A stretch of DNA of 64,000 nucleotides from Ascidia mentula (GCA_947561715.1 OX387198.1:8804001-8868000); one strand, 5' to 3'; positions 1 through 14,880 are shown, numbered from the stretch's first letter. Numbers and translations are program-made. Notes: generated by a model not told the origin, from the letters alone.

Positions 1-1603
1 ATTAATGGCCCATATACATTGTATGTGATAAAAATGTGATTAAACAACTCAAACAATCCAATGATTTTGAGCATTGACGGAATACTATTGCATGTAAGTA
101 AGGTAATAAAAAGTATTATAATAAATCACAGCACGTAATGCACCTGACCCCTACATATATCTTAATCGTTTGAAATACGAGTTGGTTTTACTTTGCCTTA
201 TAACTAACTCAACATGTTCTTTTTACCAGTGTGTTTTTTTACATTAGACACAAATAAAACGTCCATACGACTTACCTGTATGTGGAAAAGATGTGGCAGA
301 AAACAATAATTTTAATACATTTCATTCATCGCAATCCATTTCTTTTGACAAAGCATTGGTTGCTCTGGATCTAGACACCAGGATTAAATTAGAGTTCGAA
401 TTTCTGTGAAACTTTCCTCATGCCCACGATCGTATGTAAAAGAGACATTGTCCAATATGGTCAAATTTTTACATAATCGACGTATTATTCGTGTGCCTGA
501 TTCTACAATGATGTCATATTTATTACCCAGTTGATGCTATTGACACAACATGTACCGAAGCGCCCCGTAAACTAACATTTTAATAAATATGGTTAGTGAA
601 CATATTAACCAGTAGTTCTCAACCTGTGCTCGTGCGAACCTATTTTTAAAGATCATATGAAATAAGTTTCCCAGCATTTTCGGTGGAAATCCCTCTGCTC
701 CAAATCAACAATGATATTTATGACCCCTTCACGTCCATACCCCCCACCCAGACTCTTGCGAGCCCAGGTGCGGCAAACCGACTGCTCCCTCTTGTGAGGC
801 CTGGTGCCACAGTATACGTTTTTGCTTGTCACATAACAAGGCTATAACGTGCTACTGCTGTTAGGTCTATTGTAAAATATATGACTAATTAAAACAATGG
901 TCACTTGCCGGGGTACCTACGCAATTGGTCGCGTCTCCGCTAACCCTGTATCAAAATATATTTTGCGTTTGATCTATTAAGTCTACACAAATATTTATTT
1001 TTTCAAAAGTAGAAATATTTAATGTTACGACATCTCAAGATTTATTGCAATGAAAATTCATGAGACAAGCGTTTGCTATTCACATGACAAAGCAGGTGCA
1101 CAGTGTCGAAAGTTTTGACTTTATCAGAACGCAACTCATTAAAACAACTTAGGATACTTGATAACACTTAACCTAGCGATATCCAAGGAGTGATGAAGTA
1201 AAGCTGGTGTTCGTTATTAGTTGTTAACATAATTAGCAAGAACGTATACGTATGTGAAATACACGCATCACTGGCGTAAAAGTACTAGCGCAATAATGTT
1301 ATGTAACCTGCGATATTCACAAAAATCCCTTACAATTTTCGTTCCTGCGGCAATAGTGGTCGCCTTTTGTTGGAAGACGCTGTGTGTTTTTTAAATCTAT
1401 ATATCGTCAAAACCTTAGTTAAAAAAAACAAATCTGCACCGCATGTTAAACTATCGACGATTTTGGGGTCAGTAAACCACATTTGGAGGTAAACATCTCA
1501 CGAATGATACTAATAGCACCAATTGGCGATCCCGGACGCTAACTGTACGCTGCTGTGATCGATGAAAAGCGCAAGACAATGTCCTTCAGTGCAACCTTCG
1601 CTC
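1..1603. other. Non-coding flank downstream of the NCKX gene
   Basis: No coding exon is recognisable. The segment is AT-rich. Around 610-630 it has a CAGTAGTTCTCAACC motif like the end of hAT-type elements, followed by a GC-richer patch to about 830. No matching right end or target duplication was found, so this is at best a decayed fragment. Confidence 0.4.
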
Positions 1604-4600
1604 TTAGGTTGTAACTACACATCCAATGATTCCCAGTTCGAGCAAAAGGCTGAGAACGAGGAATACGACGTACAGGAGTAGCATGATGATTCCAAGTCGT
1701 CGATTCATTCGCCATTTGCAGGCCACAATGCTAATGACAATGAACAGGAGCATCGAGAAAAGAAGAAGGATGGAGCAGAAGAGTCCATTGGACGAAACCT
1801 TGACGGCCTTGCCGAGGGAAATGATGCTGCCGAGAAGCCAGGGAAACGGCAACCTGCATTACAAGAGCACTGACTTTTAGCTTTTGTTTGTTATCTAATA
1901 CAATTCGGTAGTGTGTTTCCGCACAACTATAACGATATGGGGTTAAAAGAATAAAAATACATTTGCAACATTACTGTTTGGTTTGTTTTTAATTTAAAAA
2001 CTTTCGTGTTTACTGAAAAGTTAAGATTATGCAGTCTGAGGAGATATTACAACGACGTTTCAAATCTTTTGTTTATTAAACTAATTTGCTTAAAAATCGT
2101 GAGCTAAGCTAATACATACCCAACAGTCACATCGAAGATGTTGCTGCCAACTGAACTCGACACAGCCATGTCACCCAGGCCTTTCCGTGCCACTATCACA
2201 CTTGTTATCAGATCAGGGACCGAGGTTCCGGCTGCAAGAAAGGTTAAACCCATCTCCGCTTCCGAAAGTCCGATGGTCTCGCCCACCTGTAGGAGTGGAC
2301 AATGTAAACATTTTCTTCGTAAAATCAACCAATTCCAGCAACACCTCTTTTGCGTGATTGTGGAAACGTCAACGTCAATTTCAAGATATTAAACTAGATA
2401 TTTAACCTAAACTAAACTTTTGAAAATTTTTTTCGCTTTATTTGGCATCTTTTGTTCTAAAATAAAAAAAATAGAAAAATCATTTATTTTGATACAGACT
2501 GTAAAAATAAACCAAGAAAGGCTTTGCAAACAGATTTTGTTCCAATATCATCCTAAAACTTCAGACGATATTATAAAATATGAGGCGTATTGGCAACTGA
2601 AGGTATAGATTTTATGGGGACAAACGCACCTGATGAGCCATCCACACCATAAAATACGAGAAAACTGAAATCCACAAGATGCTGAAAAAAAAGGTGATGG
2701 CGAACCGACCTTCTTTTTTCTGCAAATACCGAAAAAGAATATTTTTATGATTTAAAATTCCAACGGTACATGAACGTTGCTTGTGACTCATGCTATTATG
2801 TTATCTCGCAATGGCGGCGTAAAGTGATACTTGAAATTTGCGTATGAGTCACGAATCCAATTAACGAAAGTGGAAAGTGTCGTACAACCACATTGATTGA
2901 CTTGTAATGCTCATACTGATGCCAAGACTTTCATTTTATTTAAAAGCAGAAATATTAATTTTGATAAAAAAATGGCGTGAATTGAAAATCTTGAAACAAA
3001 CGAATCAGGATTTATTGCAGAAGTTAAGAAGTCTTTATTGGCCATAAAACTATCATGTATATAAACTCTTTGCAGTGACAATATACTATACAGCCTCTCA
3101 TCACTGTTTTTGGGTGCTGTAAACCAGTTTGGACTTAAATATTAGCAAGTGAAGTCAATAATATATGATTTCAGTGAGCTGAAATCTGTCTGCAGCTCAC
3201 TGAAATCAGTTTGGACTTGTTGCGTAATAACACCTACCGGGTCCCTGACGTCGGGAAGGGTGAGCCACAGAAGGAACATTATCGGGGATATCGTGACATA
3301 AATACACCGCTTTGTGCATGTTTTCGGCCACGAAAGATCCAAAGTCTCGGTGTGCTGCTCTGGTAAATCCTGTCAGACGAATGATTGACGTTTAAACCCA
3401 ACCGATGGGGAACTTATAAACTTAACAAATTAAGGAATAGTTCCACTAACCTGTGCCGAGACTGCGCTCGCCTTTCGTCCGTTACCAACCCATTCTGCAA
3501 AGTAATCACACGTTTTTTTTTCTCCCATTTCAGTGCCGTTATTAGTTTGCGTTATGCGTGGCAATATTATATGGACATTTCGACAGGAACGTAATTGCAT
3601 AAGATACGTTTACGAACACATGCCATTAAAATTGTCTTGGCATTCAAGTTTTGTTAAATATTTATTAGTATGATGTAATGTTAAATGCAATTTTCAAACG
3701 AAGATACGGTTTTTGTGTTGCCATAAGAATTTTAATACCATGCCGTTTCACGATTAATTCTACAGTGCTATATTTGTTCCGCCTTTAATAATGCAAACAT
3801 CATCGCAAAAATGCATCCAGTTCCCTGTCCAAAGACTTTCGGACAATCGCTCGATCTCTCATTGCTATCAAATTCCACGACATACGTAAATGTTATCAAT
3901 AGATCGATCCAAATATAAACTGAACGCATATTGAACATAATGCTGCAAATACGACAACCCATATTAAACGTTTCCAGTCACGTGCAAGTTTGTGTTTTGG
4001 TGTGCAGGATTGGCGAAAATCATTGACAACAAGTGGTTCGTTTTTTAGCGTATCAGCTACAGTTTTATTGGAAAGGAGGATTCCAACTCACGTATATAAA
4101 CATGCTCTTATGACTCGCATGAAATTGTTTGAATCAAATGAAACACCTTTTGTTTTAATGTATGTTCATTGCTCAGTTCACTTCACATGTATGAAAAATT
4201 CTTGTACTGTTACTATTACAGGATCAAGATCGAAGTTCTACGGTTTTAGCGGTTTAATTTCACATGTTTCCACTTACCGTTGTCTCGTTTCCCGTCTCCG
4301 TTGCTTCGACCAGGAATTGAAACGTCGCCCACTTTGTTCTTTAACAAAAAGTTACACAATCGACGTAAGTTTGAGAATAAAACTTGAGTCGTTCGTCGTT
4401 TCTTCTGATATATATATTTCGCTTACAAGTATGTATCGTCAGTATCACTTATTCAAATAAACAATTGCCGATGAAATATTGATATCAGATAAAACGTAAC
4501 GTCATATGACAACTTATCGAAAAATCAGATACCAAGTCTTTGTTGCCCATGAGACTGTTTGGCGATCCAAATACTTTTTACGTAACTTCGTAATGATAAT

Positions 4601-7600
4601 GAAACACAAAAGTGATTGCGAAAGATACAACAGCTGTTTTATCGCATGAGTTTTACGTAAGTATACGAAAAAGCATGCGAAATATTAATAATATACAATG
4701 TTTGTGTCGGTCAACTTACGTCCGATGAGAGCATGTCTCCCTTTCTTGACGCACTCGCCGACAAAACCCTGACGTCATCGTTGCTGGCACCTGGTTGCGT
4801 CACAACTTTGGTTCCTGCCCCGTAGAATAAAAAATATTCGTATCACGATCAAGCCTCGCAGTTTCTCAAAAATTATTTCCTCCAATTCGATAAAAAATAT
4901 ATCCTTTTTCGGAGATATAAATGTGACTAACAGCTTTAAAATAAAACTCGCAAAATGTTTAAATCGGTAGGTTTTTAAGACTTCTTTCCGTCACGCGCTG
5001 GAAATAGCACGACGCGTTCACTGACTTGTGAGAAATAATCCAATTAATCACACGTGGAAATTTTTAGCCGCAATCACAAACCGCGAATTTATCACGGGAA
5101 AAGCATTCAGGACCGAAATAGACCGCGCACTTCGAACTTCCTGGGTTCGGCTGAAAGGTTTTACTTGTCGGACGTGCCTAAATGGCCATAAAAAGGTCTG
5201 AAGTTCTAATGGCGTTGTTGTCGTTTGCGACTGTCGCAGCGACACGCTTGTGCTTTTACGCCGGGCATCGATCGGCAACTTACAACTTCACGCGAATGAC
5301 GTGGTTGTATATTTGTTCAATGCAAATTTTTTCGCCCGAACGCTGCTCGGCAACCACCTCAAAAACCGCTTTACTGCGCGTGCCATGAAACTGTGCGAGT
5401 CGTTGTGGGATTTTTGGCCGGTGGTTAAAGCAGCTGTTGTACCGCAATGGAGTGGTGAGTGACCCAGCGACAGGTGATGGAGTATTGATTTAGAACTGAT
5501 TGTCCTGTGTCCCAGCTGGCTTTAAAGGTGTTCTATGACTTGCGGGAATTACAAGCATAATTGAAACTTTTTTCTAAATTTGTGGATATGTCATATTTTT
5601 GTCAGGAAATAGTGGCTTACTTGACGCAACTTGGCGGCGATGCCAATGTGCCTTATTAGTGTCTCATTCAATTACTTTTCTGCCACCATGATAAGGAATG
5701 CATTTATATACACACACAACAGGAACAACGGTTTTCAGCTCATATAGGTCATTTGCGGGCTCACGTAGAAAAGCGGAAACACACAATTCGTACCTTCGTT
5801 TTCATAAACAATTGCTGTGTTTTTCCCGTTGGCCGGAGACTGCTGTTCTTCAATATTCGCATCGCCACTGCAAACTACCACGTCGCCACTGTATAAGATT
5901 AATTTTCACTGGTTTAAACGAGTTTCAAGGCTAGGCCAAACGTCGGGATTTACAATACTTTCAATGGACGTCACCCCAGCAAACCGTAACTATAGAATAA
6001 CACAACAAGTTAAGATATGCATGCTTATGTATGAAGTACAAAAGGTGTGGTCAAGTGCAGAAGTCACCTGTTTGATTTTTCACCAAAGTGCGCCATTCAC
6101 AAAAAGCGAAAGAAGATTGGTATGTTTTAGTGCAAAGCAATCAAAATCTATTATTTTAACTTCTAAAGCATTATTTCTATCTCTACAGTGCAAACTCAAC
6201 TACACTACCAGTGCCATACGAATAAAGGTTGAAGAGAATGAACTGGTGCAAAACCAGCCAAAGCCGAGAAGCGTTTTAGATTGCCAGGCCTACACAACAC
6301 TGCACAAGCAAATGGTGGTGTTAGAATAGTTAGTGGATTGCTACTTTAACAAACCATTCTTTCTCTTCTAATCTTGATGTATTTCCTTTAGCCATTAAAC
6401 TGTAAAGGTATACGTTGTACATTCATGTACACATTGGTTTGACAATGTTGTAGGTCACTTTCATGGACACAATATAGTCATGATCAACAACGTAAATATA
6501 CCTCGACGGCATATATAGAAAAGAGGTCAATAATTTGAAACTTTCAGAAGTTTTAGATTGTAGTTAGCTGGTTTTATCATTAACATAAAAAAAATCGATT
6601 TCGCCTGCACGGGCATCCTTAGTTTCTTATTGAAACGAAATATAGAAGAGAGTATATTTGATCCCGTATATGTGTTTTTACCCTTTGTTTTGACCGGACA
6701 CCGCACAAATAAAAAGCTACTTTTAACAGTCATCTTGCATTTAATAGGTATAACTGCCACAACATCTGTTTTACCTTGTCATTTCGCTCTCATTTCTGGT
6801 AAGAGTTTTGGCGACACGTGGACTGACCAACTTCATCCTTGCTATCGCGTAAAGCCGGGACGATTTCTCCGCTGTGTCTTCTGCAAAATTACATTGCCTT
6901 GTCAGCAATCGTGTTGCGAATAGTTGTTATGCTTCTCAAAGAGATTTCGATGGGATTATGGTGTTTTGTGTCCTATTGTTTTGGTTAGCATAAAAAGGTT
7001 GAAAAACGCTGAATAGGCTTTCGATTTTTCAGAACTAAAATATTGTCATATGCTAGTTACAAAAGTTGCGTGCATCATCATGTAATTTCGACACGGCGCT
7101 TACTTCTGGCAAAAAAAACAACGTATACTTTCTTAAACAGTAAACTATTGACAGAAGGGAAGTATTGTGAAATTATAATGTGTCTTGTGATTTGTAGAGT
7201 TGCTTTCTGGGGCAGCAAACCCAGAACAAATCGGTACCAATGCCTCTGCCAATAGCGAAGCTGCTCGAGATACAGGAGTTTAGACCAACGGCGGCATGGA
7301 ATTTAAAGACGTACCGTCTGTGGTAGGATCAAGACTATGCATCATAAGTTGCACTATCCCATAACTGAAAGTGCTCTTCCCTCGTTGTTCTCCTGGATTG
7401 GAGATGGCGTCCACGATGGCTTTCACGCTTCTTGGAGGCTGAGCAAATACATAATATCTATAAGTGATCGTTTACCTTAAACCAAAGTTTACGCCACGTT
7501 GAGGCAAACCGTTACTCCCTGTTAGTGTGAACCAGAGTTGTAATCAGGTCGTACATTTTAGACCTGAACCCATACATTGGCTACATACCCCAGCCAGGAA

Positions 7601-10600
7601 ATTAACACTGTTTTTAAGCCCTTTTTCAAATATATATTTTAGGAGCTCTGAACTCGAAATAGAAGTTGCGACGCAAATGTGACAGAGTGTAATTTAACTG
7701 TTTCAAGACGTTACGTTGCACTAAGACTCTGCTATTTTTGTGACTTGACCTACGTCACCGCATGCACATTCGTGTAACCAATGAGGCACACGAACCAGTG
7801 AGTAAATCCAATTGTTTCGACTGCACGCTAGGGAAGTGTGCACCATATACAATGCCCACGTACAAGAAAAACGTCACTGTGGTTGTTTGCCACATGTTTT
7901 GTGTAGCCACAAACTTGCATTAGGAACACAATTAGCACGAATGCTAATGGGGGACTCGCTCCCCCAACTTGCGTGAACTCACCTCGTTTCTACCGCGTGA
8001 CGTAGCAAAGGGCAACTTGGACTTGACCCAGCTCTCGATCTGACTGTTAAACTTCATGAAAGTGACGTAGAGAAGGTATATCATTAAGAGTATGATGCTC
8101 TCGTAATACTGCAATGAAAAAATCGGGCATTATTTTTTTATGTCCACGAATCCCATATCGCCCAATTTTGTTGGTGAGCTCATAGAAGACAATTTTTTAT
8201 TTCTCCCACAGACATTCATGAGTCTCACAGAAATTTTCGCCAAAAGAGACTGACAACGGAAGATTGTACATACTTTCAGTTTGCTTAGCTTTACAACTGA
8301 TTCGTTTATGTACATGTTGCGGTATATATAACCAATGCTTTTCAGTGTGCAAAAGTATAATATAACAAATAAAGCTTATCATTTATCGCACCATTGAATT
8401 ATATACATTTTACAAGTTTTTTCATCTTTAAATGTTCAAAATGGGTAAAAATAATACAAGAGAAAGCAAAAAGATGCGACGTTTTGCTTTTATTGCGAAG
8501 CAGAAGGAAACGCGCAAAACCGGTGAGTCGGTGACGACCCGCTTGAATATTTCATGGCCTTCGTTGAATTTTTCAAGGGCGTGCATAGGGGAGTTTTAAA
8601 GCAGTACGTGTGCGGTCGCTTTGTGTTTCACCTAAACTTGATCGAGCACTCGGTTAAAGCTTAAACGAACGAGCATCAGCACGGAAGAGAATCGCATTAA
8701 GGACAAAAGGAGTTTTATATCACTGCGTTTAAATAGCGCACGTGTGCGAAGATACCAAGAATCATTCATTTGCGAGGAAGAAACAGAGACGAAGACCCCC
8801 CGAAAGGTTGTATAACTTTATTTTCGAACGAATGATTTGCGACCACCTGTAATTAAAGGCATTCCCAGGCCACGTGGACCATCATTCAACGTCGTTAGTT
8901 GCTTGAATAATTTACCCTATATCGCTCCCACTGGCGCGGTAGGCAACAAATAAGCTTATTTATCTGGAAGGGGAGAAATCCCACGCGGGTAACTTAGCGC
9001 TCGTAAACCGGTCGCAAAATCGACGTATAATTGGTCCAGAACCGGCGAAAATGCTGGTTGAGACTACATTGCGGGGGAAATCTTACGGTCCTTGCATAAT
9101 TTATCACAACATATCACCGTTGTTGTGGTTGATCCCTGAACCCAAAGTCCTCACCATAGTTTCTTGGTATTAAAAATATACAGTTTAGGTAATTGAGCCA
9201 ATAATACGTTTTGAGTAGGGTGCATACGAGGCTTTATGGTTTAATACATCATTCCAGCTAAGACAATGAGATCAAATTACAGCCATCTTGGAATCGGGCC
9301 GTGTGGTTGTAAATAAATTAAAACAGATGTAATTATCAGTACCTGGCAACGCAACCGCTTCAATTAAAAACGTTGGTAAACTAAAACCGAAACGGATAAA
9401 GCACACCTTATATACAAGATTATCAGGTTATGCAAAATCTTGAAGGTTTCTATAAATAATTGAGGTATCAAATTCTTAACAAATTCATTCATTCTAACTG
9501 GTCGAAAATTGATAAAGGTTTAAAACAAGTTCATTCATTTCACACCTGAATTTGGCTGTCGCTAAATGCAATGATCAAGCCTGCCAAGCTGATGATGTAG
9601 AAGAGGCAGTCACGAAAAAGTGGCCACCAAGTAAGGCGCAGGACTTCGCGGCTAACCAAACTGCACATCCCGATCACGAATAAGATATTAAACACAGCTG
9701 AACCAACGATGGTACCTGAGGCAAAGAAGGATTCATATTAGGGCGCTCTCAATAGCTTCAGTATGCAATTTAGACTTTTCATTACAATCAAATGGTTTGG
9801 CCTAATGCTTGTTGTGGTATAGCTATTATAAAAAAGCGGTGTGATCTTAAATACGGCGTTGTCGAAGCTTATTAGTTCCTCGACGTTCATACGTTGTATA
9901 TGCATGTTGGAGCTATATGCAATTAATAAAGAAAAACATTTGATTGTGTCATAACTTGCGATTAATAAACTATGTCGACAAACACTATTCGAACTAACAC
10001 AAACATTTCATTTTTCAAGTATAAAAACGAAGCGTGAGGATACACAGCTTTTCGTTGGTCTTTTAGCTAGAATACGTTATGTGTTAAGAAGGAAAACTTT
10101 CATGTAAAGCTATGGCAGAATTTCCTTACCAATGCCAACATTGCTTTTTGCGAGGAAAAGACCAATTAGCGAGGTTGCTAGTTCGGGAGCGCTTCCACCG
10201 GCCGCCATGAACGTCGCCCCCGCCACGTCATCCGATATATCCAAGCGTCGTATGATCACCTGGCATTGTATACGCAACCGTATGAATTATGCATCCGAAT
10301 GCATAGAAGGCGCCACAGGTGGACGCTTCACTCAGGTAGAACAAGTTGCATTAGGGTCAGAACAGGAATTTGAAACTATTTGCTTTAAAAAAATTTGAAT
10401 AATTTTGGAAGTGGTGGTTATTACGATACAGTTGGGCATATGTAAGCATTGTTGCACAAATTGTAGGAGTATGTCAGGTTTCTTTTGCACTATACCGAAC
10501 TATCATCTACCTCCAAGGCCGGAACAAAAAACTCGTCGCAGACAATTGCGAGCGCCACGAACATGTAAAGCATCCCAATGGCGTGCAAGATGACAGCACC

Positions 10601-10978
10601 TAATTTCACAGAACAATACATGTCAGAATTACAATGTACAGGCAATAAGGGATAACAAAAAGGCGAACTGGCATTACCTTTTCTTCTCATTTCTAGATCA
10701 AATATGTCAGGGGGGTATATGGGCGAATCTTTTGTTACATTTGACAGGGACGAGTTGAGGCTGGTCGCAGTTGATCTCCGCAAACGGACGTAGTCTTGAC
10801 CCATATGAAAACCCTCGCTTTGCTCATCTCTGTCGAAAACAGTAGACAACAGAAGCGTGCTGAACACCACTGCCAAGATGACGGCAATTCCCCAGACGAC
10901 ATTTTTCATTCTCTTCTTAGAGACGCGCTTTGCAAGTGACGTCGTCGGCAGTGACGCCGAATTGGATTGCAAGAACAT
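1604..10978 (-). CDS. SLC24 (NCKX): K+-dependent Na+/Ca2+ exchanger (SLC24/NCKX family), 11 exons, complete
   Basis: A plasma-membrane antiporter that exports Ca2+ (with K+) against Na+ entry. Exons in transcription order: 10978-10678, 10599-10511, 10259-10130, 9715-9546, 8108-7983, 7438-7315, 4814-4720, 3369-3238, 2719-2630, 2286-2120, 1853-1604. All junctions have GT/AG and continuous phase, giving 557 aa. An N-terminal hydrophobic segment lies near residues 25-47. YPPDIFDLE precedes the first exchanger bundle. The alpha-1 repeat has [13 protein letters not shown] near 151-163 and the alpha-2 repeat has [11 protein letters not shown] near 438-448; both carry the ion-binding acidic residues (E156, D444) characteristic of NCKX. 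A cytoplasmic loop of about 110 residues is encoded by exons 5-7. The C-terminus has three further membrane helices. The first intron is only 78 bp and open in frame, so retention would insert 26 residues. NCKX3/4 is the likeliest subgroup, but the paralogue is not certain. Confidence 0.93.
3167..3207. repeat. Perfect 14-bp inverted repeat (hairpin) just downstream of an NCKX exon
   Basis: GATTTCAGTGAGCT at 3167-3180 is the exact reverse complement of 3194-3207, with a 13-nt loop. A CAGTTTGGACTT direct repeat flanks it (near 3125 and 3206). It lies about 30 nt past the 5' splice site of the NCKX exon ending at 3238. Confidence 0.7.
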
Positions 10979-13794
10979 GTTGACGACGATACGTCAACTT
11001 TTTGAGTGACTGCCTCAAGTCTATGCAATTTCCCCGGTACTGATTTCAAAATATACACTAGTCCTATTTTGTTAGAATTTAGGAACTTTTGAAATATCTG
11101 TAAACCAAATTCGGTTGTGAACACACCGTACCACTATTTAGTAAAAAGCAAACAAATGATGTCCTGCTGATTTAATTGCTGACAAAGTTAGACTGCAGCT
11201 GCTTTGAAATACTCTTTTGCCTGACGTAATTGTTTGGGAAGTATAGACTGTAGCAAAGAAAACTATACTAATAGTTTACCTTATATGACTCACACATTGT
11301 TAAATACATTCATTCGACAAAGCCTCTGTACGTAATGACTGGGCAAGAACAACATACTCAAGTACTGCAAAACGTCTTCAAGGCTTCCGTAACATTGTAG
11401 GAAAAAGAATGACGCCCGTTTGTTAATTGCACGTCTGCAACTTGTCGTGACTGAAACACTTGTCACTCGCATGAGCAAACACACGAAATCGAGCCCTGCA
11501 AGGGAACAGAGGAAATCGATGCGACCCAGGCATTGCACACTAATTTACGGATGATAACTGACGAAATACTCTCGGGGCCGATGCGGTTCAAGAAGTTCGT
11601 GGGGCCATCGTAATTTCATTAATAATGTAAGTTGGACAGCGAGTAGCCTAATAATGTACTAACAAGAGTCAGCAGAGCCCCTGTCTGTATAAGTGCTAAT
11701 TACGTGGAATGCAGACTTAGCCATTTTGTATTAAATGCGCAAGCGATTGCATCACAGAATGTGCAATTACAAGTAACAATTTATTACCCTTAGCAAGTGG
11801 CAATCTCATTTAGGCCGGATTTAAGTCGTCACATAACTATAACAACACCAGACCCATCAGCACAAGGAAACGTATAATCAACAACGACAGCATCTGGTAA
11901 TGACGAGATGCCCTCTCTATCTTCTGCTTACGTCATAAGACGCCCACTGCCCATGACATTTAACTAAACCCATCAGAGCAACTGTAAGCAGCCTGCTTAT
12001 TTCGCAACACAACGCATTGACTAATTGGAAGCGCCGTCGTTTGTGCGCTGTGGAAGCGCCTATTTATCACTTGCGAAACAGAGTTCCAAATAGCTTGTGA
12101 CTGCGTTACACTGCTTCATCGAAACAGCAGCATACAGAAGCTAATATTTAAAACCATTTACTGATGAGGGACTAAGTCAAACCATGGCCGAGTGCGCGTG
12201 TCCATGTTGCACAAAACCTCGAATTTACGGTTCACCGCCTGACAGTCCCATCCAAACCGAACACAAAAATAACGCAGGTTTGAACGCACTGCTGCCTTTC
12301 CAACTCACGCTTACGAGCTGCGGGTGCAAATGTGAAAGTGAAATGAAGAAAAAGGGAGCCGGGCAGAGATCGGTGGCACAACGCTTTTAAAAATTCATAG
12401 GCGATCTAATTGGCTTTGCACAAATGCGGGTCTTGGTGTCCTGGCAATATATCAACAAAATGTCAATAATCACAATGCAAAGGCGGTAGCAAAAACCTTT
12501 CAATCAATCCGTGAATTGCATAACTCAAGAACCTAAACAAACGACAATTTAACCTCTTGCTGACCTGTTAACATTTGTATGTCGGTATTGGCTGCTGTAA
12601 CGATAACCATATACGTAATGTTGGTTTGATAAGCGCGTTTTTAGTGTTTCAGTGGAAACTGTTGATACCACTTACATTGACATCAACGCGACATTTTCGA
12701 AGTTCGAAGTAAATAATGTATAAGAAGCATTGATTGGATATTGATCATAGCGAAATGAGAACTAGCCTCGGGTGGCAGGTAACAAATAACTAACGGTGAA
12801 AAAATGCGCATCAGCAGCCCGGCCTAACATAGTACATGCAAAATGCGTGGGCTCACATTATTGCACCATAACGTCAGTTATAGTGCAAGAAAACAAAACA
12901 TAAGGCTGTAAAACTCATCCGACAAGGTTGTAAACGGCTGTTGTAAACAAAGCTTCAAACATTTTACTTTGGGCATTTTGCATGGATTCAGGTTTGCCCA
13001 AAAGCATCTGACAGAGAGATGGCGCACTGCTGATCTAACCTCATAGGCAGCCACCTACATAGTATTGAATACAGCTTTCTAGGCGAACAATGCCTTTATG
13101 TCCACAACAATCGAGTTTCAGACACTCGGCCGTGCCGAATCGTATCGGATGCCAGTCACAGCAAAATAAGCATATGGTGTTAAGCAGCCAGTTGAAGCTA
13201 AACGTTTCTACTACCCAAATAATTTGTATTTTGCGCAAAAAAAATGGTAAATTATGTTCCAATTATACACAAACGTCACACTAAAAAAGAATGCGTTTGT
13301 TTTGTGCACCAGCAATCTAACGTAATTAAAGCAACCTCTGTCAAAAACAATCTAGTAAAGCATTGCAACATTTTGTTTTCTTCACAAAGCAGCTGACTAT
13401 TGAAACAATAACTACTATCGGGTATACAGACAATTTTTAAAAAAACGCATCAAACGTGGGAAAATCCCTTCATTTGTCCACGACCAATGGTAAATGTGTG
13501 TTTCGGAGGTGTGGCACACAGTTCGAGTATCTTAAGGACGTGTCACATATAACAATCGAAATTTTTACCCTGTCTGTTGTTAAAAGTTTTACAAAGTTTT
13601 ATTTTTGTACGCGCTACTTGTTGCTTTGGCAACGTGGATGAACTACAGTACAAAGGTCAGTCAGCAACGCTATAAAGTAGCTGCATGGTTCTGGTTGGTC
13701 GTAATCTTTAATTGGGACAACTTTTGCATTCAAACCGCTTGTTTATTATCTGCCTCCATTGATCTACACAGATAGTTAAACTCAATACTTAGAC
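10979..13794. other. Divergent intergenic region between NCKX and serine dehydratase
   Basis: This should hold the promoters of both flanking genes, which are transcribed away from each other. A short open frame at 12184-12390 has a good ACCATGG context and is cysteine-rich, but it has no recognisable homology or splice partner and was not called. No TATA box or repeat stands out. Confidence 0.4.
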
Positions 13795-14880
13795 ATGAGC
13801 AACGACGGACCTCTTCACTTCAAAACCCCATATAGAAAAAGTCCCGCATTGAGCAAACTAACTGGATGTGAAATTTGGTTAAAATTTGAAAATTGCCAGC
13901 CATCTGGTTCATTCAAAATAAGGGGCATTGGACATATGTGCCAAAAGTGTGTAGCAAAGGGCTGCAAAAGATTGGTATGCTCATCTGGTGGAAATGCTGG
14001 CATGGCTGCTGCATATGCTGCTAGGCAACTATCTACACCAGTCACCATATTTGTGCCAACCACAACTTCACAATTAACTGTGGAGAAATTAAAAGAGGAA
14101 GGCGCAGAAGTCCATGTGGTTGGGTCAGTTTGGGATGAGGCAAATGAAGAGGCCTTGAAGTTAGCTGCACAGGATGGATTTGTTTATGTTCCTCCATTTG
14201 ATGACCCTCTTATTTGGGAGGGACATGCAAGCATTATCAAAGAACTTGAAAGTAAACCAGATTTGGTCATTTGCTCTGTGGGTGGGGGCGGTCTGCTGTG
14301 TGGAGTAGTTAAGGGTCTGCAGGCATGTGGATGGAATGATGTCCCTGTTTTGGCTGTGGAAACAGTTGGTGCTCATAGTTTCCATGAAGCAGTAAAAGCA
14401 GGACATTTGGTCACTCTACCTGGCATAACAAGGTTAGTAACAAACAAAATATTGCTATAACTAAGTCTATGACAATCATTTATTTTTTCCTTACTGATTG
14501 TTTAGTATTGCCAAATGTCTTGGAGCAAAGACAGTGTGTCAAGGTACGCTAGATGCTGCAAAGGATCACACAATAATTCCTTGCTTAGTTACTGACAAGG
14601 ATACCGTCAAAAGTATTGGTACATTTTTAGGTAAGTCTTTTAACCATCAAAACTATGTACAAACCTTGTTACACTTTACTTTCCAACAGACGATGAAAAA
14701 GTTCTGGTGCAGCCAGCATGTGCTGCCTCATTTGCTGTTCTTTACAATGGTCAGATAAATCAAATTATCGCAGAACAACCAAAACTGAAAAATGTAAAGA
14801 AAATTGCAGTAATAGTCTGTGGCGGAGCTCAAATAACAATGGAAATGCTGCAAAACTGGCAAAGGGAGTTTAACTGTTGA
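13795..14880 (+). CDS. SDS: L-serine dehydratase / L-threonine deaminase (PLP enzyme), 3 exons, complete
   Basis: A cytosolic pyridoxal-phosphate enzyme converting L-serine to pyruvate plus ammonia (and L-threonine to 2-oxobutyrate). Exons 13795-14432, 14506-14630 and 14690-14880 join in phase to give 317 aa, against about 328 in mammals. The PLP lysine sits in SGSFKIRG at residue 41, the same position as in mammalian SDS. The substrate loop SSGGNAGMAAA follows near 63-73. The PLP phosphate-binding glycine loop is VGGGGLLCGV near 161-170. The C-terminal CGGAQ matches the family CGG motif. SDS and SDSL are close relatives and I cannot separate them by eye. The ATG at 13795 gives the expected N-terminus. 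Confidence 0.93.

Noticed and set aside
3990..4460. 156-aa open frame on the plus strand
   Set aside because: Lies in an NCKX intron on the opposite strand, with no domain-like pattern or splice partners.
5817..6329. 170-aa open frame on the plus strand
   Set aside because: Also inside an NCKX intron; composition is random-looking and no family is recognised.
12184..12390. 68-aa cysteine-rich ORF with ACCATGG start
   Set aside because: Attractive start context, but no homology, no neighbouring exons and a length expected by chance.
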